Assembly (NCBI GenBank): GCA_001598975.1
Contig: BBXU01000447.1
Coordinates: forward strand, 1 to 13,057
Direction: 5' to 3'
DNA: 13,057 nucleotides
DNA from: Parachlorella kessleri
Lineage: Eukaryota > Chlorophyta > Trebouxiophyceae > Chlorellales > Chlorellaceae
Shown: positions 6,159 to 13,057 of the stretch, piece after piece
Position numbering within the stretch: position 1 is the stretch's first letter
Layout of the letters: each line of letters begins with the position of its first letter
Notes under the pieces: model-generated
Databases searched by the model: none
What the model saw: the letters and a program-made list of their open reading frames with translations, nothing else
What the model was told of the DNA's origin: nothing
Position numbers and translations under genes: made by a program

Positions 6159-9100
6159 ATGTCTGGCGGTCTTCTACAGTCAGCGCAGAGAGTGTTAAAA
6201 GCGATCCTTGAGGCGACGCCGTTCAGCTCACAGAAAAAGCGCAGGCAGCCAGAGCCAAGTGCAGAGGCAGAGGAGCAGGTGGAGCCAGCCGTGAAGCGCC
6301 AGGCAGCACCAGGGTCTACTATAAAGGCTCTCCACTTTGGAGGAGAGGAGAGACAGCAGGCACACACGAGGCTGGACCACCAGCCGTCAGGGTGCCCACC
6401 CCCCGCCTTGCCAGAAGGAGCTGCCGCAGGAGCACCACCAGCTAAACTGAGTCACCTGGGACAGAGTGTGTTAAGACAGGCTACACAGCCGGCCACAGCT
6501 TACAACTCTCCTGTGCCAGGTGCCTCAGGGCGTGCGTTCCCTAAGATAACTGGGCTCGCAGCGGCGCCAGCAGCACCACATGCTACAGCACGCAGCCCTT
6601 ACTTGCAGCCCCCCGGAACCGCAGCTGGTTTGCAGCCAAGCGTTGGACAGAAGAGCAGCCACAAGCAGGCTCTGTACACAAGACGCAGGGCTGCCACGCA
6701 GGTAAGGCTTTCGAGGGCGGTGTTGCTTTAGGGACAGGTGTCTGAGGTGTGTGCATCTTGTGCAGGGCTCTGAGCCAGATAAGGCCTAAGCAGAAGTTGT
6801 TGGCAGGCTTGCCCAGCCATCCTGAAGATTCCAGTTTAGGCTCGTTGGGTCCCTTCTTCAAAACGACGGGTTTGTAATTGCAGGCACAGCCCACCCCGCC
6901 AAGTAACTTGCCCCTCGCTCTGCAGCGGACATCAAGGTTCACACCTGGCAGGCTCCCTTCTCCGTTCCTGGCCCCAGTAGCTGAGGGCCAAGGGATGGGG
7001 CATGGCTTCTCAAGAGGGCTGAAGGGCTTGGGAAGGCATCATAAGGACCTCAAGGTTGGCTGTCCCTTCGCCGTGAGGTTGAGGCAGAGGCATACTTTTT
7101 CATGCAGTGCATATGGCGCTTATGAGTTCTTGGCAGCCCTGTTCTCTGCCAGGCAACACCCTGGCTCTATTCAATGTTTGGCTGCTCGTTTGTGTCATGC
7201 TTCAGGGCCGTGAGCTCCTGAAGGAAGGCGCAAACTTGGGCTTGGAAAAAGAAAAGGTATGTTCGCAGGTTAGTGCTGGCTTCAGGAGTTGATAACAGAG
7301 TCCAGCTGGTCTTGTGGTCTTTCTACCGCACCTTTCAGGATGATGGCAGGGGCTTTAAGCATGCAGTGAGAGACTTCCAAAGCGGGGCTCTGATGGAATG
7401 CAGCTGCATCGTGAGCATCTTGCGCCACAACCGACCGAAGTTGTGGACCTCACAGCTGACCATGAGCCCCAGCCAGAGCGCCGACCGCAGCAGCAGCAGC
7501 AGCTAAAGCCAGCAGCGCTTCCAGGCACACCAAGGAATAATGCGACACCCGCTCTTGGTCCACCACAACCCGTGCTGCCAGAGCGGCTAGGTTACACCCC
7601 GTCAATTCTGCGGACAGAATTGCGGCAGCAGTATGAGAGCCGGCCGCACGAGGCAGAGGCCCCACTGTCACTGCAACAGCTTGAGGTGGCAGCAGAGATA
7701 AGGACTGGTGAGAAGGGATGAGGCAATCATACCCCACGGATCTTGGGTCTCTACGCGTTGCCTGGCTTCCTGCTGTGTCAGTGATGCCGTAGTGTGGGGC
7801 TGCCGAGGTGGTTCACAGGAACGGAAGGTGTAGGGATACGACATACTCATTTGAACTCGCTTACCGTGCCTGACAAAGTGGGTGCTGCCTGCAGAGGAGC
7901 ATGAGCGGACGAAATCAGAGTGGTTTGCAGCCCGGCAGAATGCAGAAGAGACCACCCGGGCAGCTCTCAAAGCGGCAGGAAGCACGTCCACAGCACTTGA
8001 TCGACGAAAGGTTGAGGAGAGGGAGGAGCGGCTCAGACAACAGCTGAAGCAGGTGGGCATGGACGTGTATATGCGAACCGTATTACATGCATCCTCATCG
8101 GTGGTGCTATGCAGGGAACTTCCAGGGTTCTCAAAGGGAGGGGAATCCTCAGGATCTATTCCTGTGCTGTGAAGAGCCAGCTGAATCAGTGCGGGTACTG
8201 TGGTGAAGAGCGCTACCGTCACAGGTAGCGCTTTTGGCACGTGGTCATTGCCTGCATCCTTCACGAGTTCATGTAGATTGAGGAGGAGCTTTGCAACAAT
8301 GCCCTGCGGCGGCAAGCCTCACAAGGGCTGCAACAGCCTAAGCAGGCACCGCTGCGAGAAGGCGAAGTTGATGTGATACTGCTGTCAAGTGATGATGATG
8401 AGGTGGCGAGCGAGGTGGGTGACTGACAACTAAACAGACTAAAAGGTGCACCCAGATGTTGGCTTGTCAGCACTGGGCATATGGCAGGGTTGGCTTGATC
8501 CCCATGTGGTGAGCGTTGCAAAGCTGGACGGCATTTGTTCTGCGCAGGCCACTCTGTGTGTTACTGTGTAGGGATAATCCTTCGCCTCACATCCCACGAC
8601 ATGGTGGAAAGCCACCAGCTGGTTTCTAATCCAAATTAGCCAGGCATCTCCTCCGGCGTTGCTGTGCAGCCTTCTCATAGAGTATGGCCCGCTATGGCTG
8701 CAGATTCTTGAGGAGGAGTCTAGTGCTGTGGCATCAGAGTCAGAGGAGGTCGACCATCTGGCAGGGCTGTCAGTCCGGTAAGGCCAGGCAGAGGAGTGCT
8801 GCCAAGGGTCCTTGGACACTCGCGGATCTGGCCAGGATTGCACCTTGGTGACCTCTTGCGGGGTATCGATTGTCTAGTGACTATTCGCATGTAGGCTTGA
8901 CCATCAGGCTAGACCGTCTCGTGCAGATAGCTCGTTTTTTTTTGGAGGGGGGGAACAAGTGTGCAAGGCAAGCAGTGCCGCGTCAACCTTGCTGGTACGC
9001 ATCATCGGGAATGCCCCGAATGCGGTGCAGGGAAGGGCTTCCTGAACTGCCTACGGAGTACTATGAGATGTATACGGATGCTCTGCGCAGCGGTAAGTTT

Positions 9101-11180
9101 GAAATTGCAGTTACAACCGTTTCATGTCACCTGCTTTTGCGAGGCTGTGGTTCGTACAAAGAGGGAAGGACTTAAGGCCCTGGTGATCTCAATACCGCCC
9201 CAACTGCTTGAAGGGTAGCACGCTCTGCTGCCGCCTCCAGCTTCGAGATGTGCTGCTGTTGACACCGCAAGTGGTGGTGATTCTTGCAGGGAATCCAATG
9301 GAGCAGCTGGTGGACCACACTCGCAGCAACATTGAGCTCCGCCGCAAGGACATGGCCTGCATGGCGCCCCTGCAGTGGCTCAATGATGAAGTCATGAACC
9401 TGTACATGGCGCTGCTACAGGAGCGCGACATGCGCGCCAGGTCCAAGGTGGGCCAGTACAGCAGTCCTGCTTAGGGCAGAATATGAGCTCCTCGCCTACC
9501 TATGTTGAGAAGTTGGAATGTGGGATGCATGAGGGAAGGAATGTGCACGCCACGCCGCATTGCGTAGTGCCGGTCAGTGCAACGCGAAAGTAAGTAAGGC
9601 ATTTGAGTGAGGGCACCTGGGGTTTAGCTGGTCTGAGCACCGGCTGGGTACTACTTCACATGTGCAGGGCACGCTTCCTAAGTGCCACTTCTTCAGCACC
9701 TTCTTCCTCAACAAGCTCTACAAGGACACCGGCTACAACTACAACAATGTGAGTTGGAGGGCTACATGCTCATCACAGACACAAAACAACTGGAGAGGCG
9801 ATTCCTGCCGTGGTCGTGGGGCCAATGCTAAGGCTGAAATTTAGTGGTCCTGGCTTGTCCTACACCTGGTGAATCGAGGGCATCTGCGCAGGGCAGTGAC
9901 TGCAGTTGCGAGCATCAGCCAGGGGTGCTTATCCCTTGGCAAGCCACATGCAGACCCTGGATGTAGCCCAAGCCTGCCAGGTGGCGCGTGCAGGTGGCAA
10001 GGTGGACGCTGCCGCGGCGTTTGGAGAAGCAGGGGCAGCTCTGCAATACCATCCTGGACTGTGACCGCATTATCGTCCCTGTGCACCAGGGCATACACTG
10101 GGTAAGTAGTGGCATGAGAGGAGGGGCTGCTTGGCTTGGGAAGATAGAAACAATGCTAGCCACGCACTGCAGCGACTCGTGCCCGTGACGGGGAGTCATA
10201 CGGCTGGGGGCGACATTGCACCTTACTCGCTGTTTGAGCACATGTCATGGTTAGGCTGACTTCTTTTGCTGGGCTGCAGGTGTGTGCCATGGTTGATGTG
10301 ACCAATAAGGCGCTGTACTACTATGACTCGCTGAAGGTGGGCCGCCTGTCATAAAGCCAGCGACCGCCTCTGACGTCTCTTGCATAGGCCAGCCTTGATC
10401 CAGTCCCTATTGCCTCCCATGAACCGGCCTCCTTGCATGGACAGCCCTCTGTCTGGACCGACCTTGTCAATTATGCGGTTGGATATTACAAAGATGTTGC
10501 CATCTGTTTTAGAAACAGCACACATGCTGTCGCTAGTATCCATTGCAATGCCTTCCGGGTGAGTATACTGAGTGCAGGGGGAGGACCACACCTGCCTCAA
10601 CAACCTTGCACAGTATGTGGCGGATGAGTACAAGAGCAAGCGCAACCAGACGGTCAGTAGGCCATCAGTGTTAAATGTTTGGGCAGCGTTACTGCTGTGC
10701 TTCCTTCCGCAAGTGACAGCATGGACAGGCCTATTGGGTGCTGTGAAATCATGCGACTCTGTCTGATCTGTGGGTTCGAGGGTCGTTGCCTGCATGACCC
10801 CCAGCTGGTGTTCCATGCAGGTGGACACCAGCACCTGGGACCGCGTATTCCCTAAGAACATTCCCCAGCAGCAGAACGGCTGCGACTGCGGCGTATTCAC
10901 GCTGCTCTTTGCTGACTACGCGGTGAGAACAGGCGCTTCTGCTGGCCACACCCTGTCTATGTCGTCTTCCTAAGCTTTGGGTCGGGAAATGCCTAGTTTT
11001 ACGTTGCTTTACGTTGGAAGCGGGAGTCTGCCGAGCACCAGCGCATCCAAGGGTGACCTTAAAAGGTGGTACTGCCGCCTGTTGCAGGGCCGAGATGCAC
11101 CCATGACCTTCACCCAGCGAGACATTGACTACTTCAGGGTCAAGATTGTGAACGAGCTGCTGAACCTGCACATTGACTGA
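6159..11180 (+). CDS. ULP1: Ulp1/SENP-family SUMO protease, 15 exons, about 730 aa
   Basis: This cysteine protease matures SUMO and removes it from proteins. Exons: 6159-6701, 6884-7072, 7206-7256, 7404-7707, 7895-8052, 8277-8414, 8704-8777, 9031-9092, 9290-9447, 9668-9748, 9994-10101, 10280-10336, 10578-10652, 10821-10922, 11088-11180. All junctions keep frame. The C-terminal peptidase C48 domain (about 515-730) shows PLQWLNDEVMN (533-543), CHFFSTFF, catalytic His621-Trp622, Asp628 in VDVTNK, and Gln683 with Cys689 in QQNGCDCGVF. The N-terminal half is Pro/Ala/Gln-rich, with KKRR at 26-29 (likely nuclear signal), a charged coiled coil near 365-435 and two SUMO-interacting motifs, VVDLT (274-278) and VDVILLSSDDDE (446-457). 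Plant ESD4-like proteases are probably the nearest group. Least certain are exons 2-4, where similarity is low and alternative acceptors exist. Confidence 0.92.
8206..8235 (+). other. Strong hairpin in SUMO-protease intron 5
   Basis: AGCGCTACC (8209-8217) and its exact complement GGTAGCGCT (8224-8232) enclose a six-base loop. One G-T and two A-T pairs extend the stem to 12 bp (8206-8217 with 8224-8235). It lies in intron 8053-8276, about 40 bases before the acceptor. It is followed by T residues. It could influence splicing or be the scar of a small element. A precursor microRNA would normally have a longer stem. Confidence 0.5.
8935..8953 (+). repeat. T9 / G-run tract in intron 7
   Basis: Nine T residues (8935-8943) are followed by GGA and seven G residues (8947-8953) within SUMO-protease intron 8778-9030. 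It is a homopolymer tract prone to length variation and sequencing error. The acceptor used is at 9030. Confidence 0.6.
9978..9998 (+). other. Duplicated acceptor sequence before the His exon
   Basis: CAGGTGGC occurs twice, at 9978-9985 and 9991-9998. Both offer a CAG acceptor for the exon that carries the catalytic histidine. The second (exon start 9994) gives the in-frame VARWTLP sequence. The first would add 13 bases and shift the frame. Confidence 0.5.
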
Positions 11181-11846
11181 GCATTGGGGCTTGTGCCAGC
11201 CAGTTAGGCTGGGTATCAGCAGCAGGGCACTAGTTGCCTCGGCATTACAGGTAATACACTGCGGTACCGGTACCTTGTCATACTCGTACTATTATTTCTA
11301 GACCTGATGGCTTGACTTGACTGACACAGCTGAGGCACCCAACCTTTCTTGCACGCTTGCGGGCTACTGCCTATCCAGATGTGTTTCTTTCTTCTCCAGT
11401 CGGTCGTTGTCCTTGCTGTGATGCTTATGGCAACAGCATGCTCGTCGACGGGCCACTTCTCTGCGGCGAGCCAGTGTTCAACAACAGCACTGTCTATAGG
11501 CCCGACCTGTCTTCTGTGCAATTGGTTTCCTCAATTGCCATTGTGCTATGTAACTTGCATTATGGTATTCCTTTCTTTGGCTGTTGGGTGACCAACATTA
11601 CCAGGTGCCATTGGAGGGGTCGGAGGTACAGGCAGGCTGTACGGGTATCGCAAGGGAATCCGACGCCCTGACCAAAAAACCTTTGGCTATACCTCGATCC
11701 AGCGCATATTCTGCATGATCATATGTTGAAAAGACGTTCTTTGGCTGCACCTGTGTAAAATACTGACCACTCATGTCATGCACCCTTAGGTAGGCCTAGT
11801 GCACCGGGAACGCTATCAATACGTTTTCTGATTGGTCAAAGCCGAC
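11181..11846. other. Spacer between the SUMO protease and SAM50
   Basis: This holds the 3' UTR of the protease and the promoter of SAM50. TGTAA occurs at 11549-11553 and 11754-11758. GATTGG (11830-11835) is an inverted CCAAT box close to the SAM50 start. A frame of about 100 codons is open at 11357-11671 (with several Cys and a GRCPCCDAYG stretch), but it does not begin with ATG, has no matching splice partner and resembles no family I know. I cannot support a gene here. Confidence 0.5.
11549..11553 (+). terminator. TGTAA, candidate polyadenylation signal
   Basis: This is the first TGTAA after the SUMO-protease stop (11180), 369 bases downstream. A second copy at 11754-11758 is the other candidate. 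Assignment rests on the chlorophyte consensus only. Confidence 0.25.
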
Positions 11847-12934
11847 ATGGCTGCACCTGGGGCACCTAACACTGGGGTACCGCCAGAAGGTGGGGAGGAG
11901 GCTCCCTTTGCCTTTGAGGAAACCTTCGACAAGGTTAAAACCAAACCCTGCAAGGTGGAAAAGCTGGGGCTCATAGGGCTGAAGCGTACGAAGAACGGCC
12001 TAGTGCTTCGAGAGCTGCTCAAAGTCAGAGACGCCAGGACCTTGGATGAGATCAAGGACACGCTGTTGGAGGCTTATGAGGAACTCATGGGGCTGGACAT
12101 CTTTGAAGCTGTGGAAGTTGTCGTAGATGCAGATGAGAAGGTGAGGGGCTGGGAGCCGGGAGGGCAGCAGTATGTCAGGCTTACCAGCGGCAGTGTGCCG
12201 CAGCTCAACTGTTGCGGATTATGGTTTGCGAGGGGACGCTGCACCAGATAGGCAGCATCCAGCCTCGGCCAGGGGCCGTTTGTCTGTAGCATGGCACTCT
12301 GATTTGGTCTTTAAGGCCTTGAGCGGCCTGACCTGCAAGAGCGGGAGTCGTGGGTAACACATGCGCAAAGGGGAGAGTAATCAGTGTGCCCGCTGCTGCC
12401 CTTCCCACCATGTGCCTGCAGGGCCGGAAGGACAGGTGCAATGTGAGGGCTGAGTTTGTGGAGAAGAGCGTCCTGCGGCTCCACACCGGAACATATGTGC
12501 AGGGCACAGAGGGTGGGTGAGAGTCCTTGTTGCCCCTGCTTGTCGTCCTGCATCATGAATTGGTGGGGGTGAGTATTAGTCTCTTGCTTGGATAGGGATG
12601 CAGTTATTGCAATGGTCGTGGGCGCAGCTTGCTGCCGATCTTGGCATGGTCAGCAGTAACAGGCGTCCAGCCCCAGGTGTGAACCCGAGTGCATCTCATC
12701 CTGTCTGTGACAGCAGCAACAGAGCGACTTGGTTCGCAGCCCTCACGCACTGCCTGCAGGCTCCGTGGAAGCTTCCCTCAACCTCACCAACCCGCTGGGC
12801 TATGCGGAGCAGGTCAGCCTCACCGCGGAGTACGGCAGCCAGTCGACCAACGTCTACTCGCTTGCCATCACCAAGCCCAAGCCGGCTGGGCTGCCCTTGC
12901 TGCTGGACTTTCGGCTCAACCAGCTCTTTCACAG
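11847..12934 (+). CDS. SAM50: SAM50/Tob55 beta-barrel assembly protein, 5' part (runs off the window)
   Basis: SAM50 is the Omp85-family core of the sorting and assembly machinery that inserts beta-barrel proteins into the mitochondrial outer membrane. Visible exons: 11847-12140, 12422-12512, 12760-12934 (phases 0, 1, 2); the gene continues past the right edge. After an acidic Pro/Gly-rich N-terminus of about 33 residues comes a single POTRA domain (about 35-115), with beta-alpha-alpha-beta-beta order and the typical LGIFE-like stretch GLDIFEAVEVVVD. The beginning of the barrel follows (about 120-187): GSVEASLNLTNPLGYAEQ, an alternating Gly/aromatic pattern and the PLLLDFRLNQLF strand. One POTRA fits SAM50 rather than the three-POTRA chloroplast OEP80 or TOC75 proteins. 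The start ATG has a good context (GACATGGCT) and is the first in frame. Confidence 0.88.
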
Positions 12935-13057
12935 GTGCGGTGCACACCAGGGAAGTGGTGGGGGAGGGGGTGCACGCCTGGTGGGGGTGGTCATGGTGTG
13001 GGGGTGGGTGGGTAGGTGGGTGATGGTGGTGGTTGTGGGGGTGGGGGGTGGGGGGGG
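12935..13057 (+). repeat. G-rich intron start with quadruplex motifs
   Basis: After the donor GTGCGG at 12935 the SAM50 intron becomes a run of GGT and G tracts. Four G-runs at 13000-13004, 13006-13008, 13010-13012 and 13018-13020 fit a G-quadruplex. So do the last runs (13037-13041, 13043-13048, 13050-13057). The window stops in the final G run. The coding strand carries the Gs, so the pre-mRNA could fold this way. Confidence 0.6.

Noticed and set aside
7668..8315. 215-codon minus-strand frame
   Set aside because: It is antisense to SUMO-protease exons 4 to 6; its composition is the mirror of the charged coiled coil on the plus strand.
10349..10900. 183-codon minus-strand frame
   Set aside because: It covers two plus-strand peptidase exons with intact catalytic motifs and their introns; no family resemblance.
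11357..11671. 104-codon frame with Cys-rich start between the protease and SAM50
   Set aside because: It begins without ATG, has no fitting splice partner and no recognisable domain; long open frames occur by chance in this composition.

Overview
The window looks like nuclear DNA of a green alga. Every recognisable gene is eukaryotic and split by many short introns of about 90-350 bases, with GT donors (often GTGAGT, GTAAGT or GTGGGC) and TGCAG-type acceptors. Base composition is moderately GC-rich, and a few TGTAA motifs, the green-algal polyadenylation signal, follow genes. A trebouxiophyte-like chlorophyte is my guess from texture only. I rebuilt five gene models by hand from protein similarity, splice signals and reading-frame phase; all junctions keep frame.

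Layout: (1) 299-2365, plus strand: an unrecognised protein of about 398 aa in six exons, with a disordered Ser/Pro-rich N-terminus, an 11-alanine tract and two coiled coils. Its 5' end is uncertain. (2) 2841-4504, plus: a five-exon phosphatidylserine decarboxylase of about 321 aa with its His pair and GGSS self-cleavage site intact. (3) 5917-5089, minus: five-exon RNA polymerase II subunit RPB11, 125 aa, converging on the decarboxylase. (4) 6159-11180, plus: a 15-exon Ulp1/SENP-family SUMO protease of about 730 aa with a complete His-Asp-Gln-Cys active site and two SUMO-interacting motifs. It is head to head with RPB11 over only 241 bp. (5) 11847 to beyond the right edge, plus: the 5' part of SAM50/Tob55, the mitochondrial outer-membrane beta-barrel assembly protein.

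These are unrelated housekeeping functions (lipid synthesis, transcription, SUMO removal, mitochondrial protein assembly) rather than a pathway cluster. The only structural coupling is the divergent RPB11/SUMO-protease promoter, which has five GTAC cores and an 11-bp inverted repeat.

I see no bacterial-style operon, CRISPR array, tRNA, rRNA or intact transposon. The points most worth a second look are the uncharacterised coiled-coil gene with two LxLxL motifs, the divergent promoter, a hammerhead-ribozyme-like core in a decarboxylase intron, and a 12-bp-stem hairpin in a SUMO-protease intron. None is proof of a new system.
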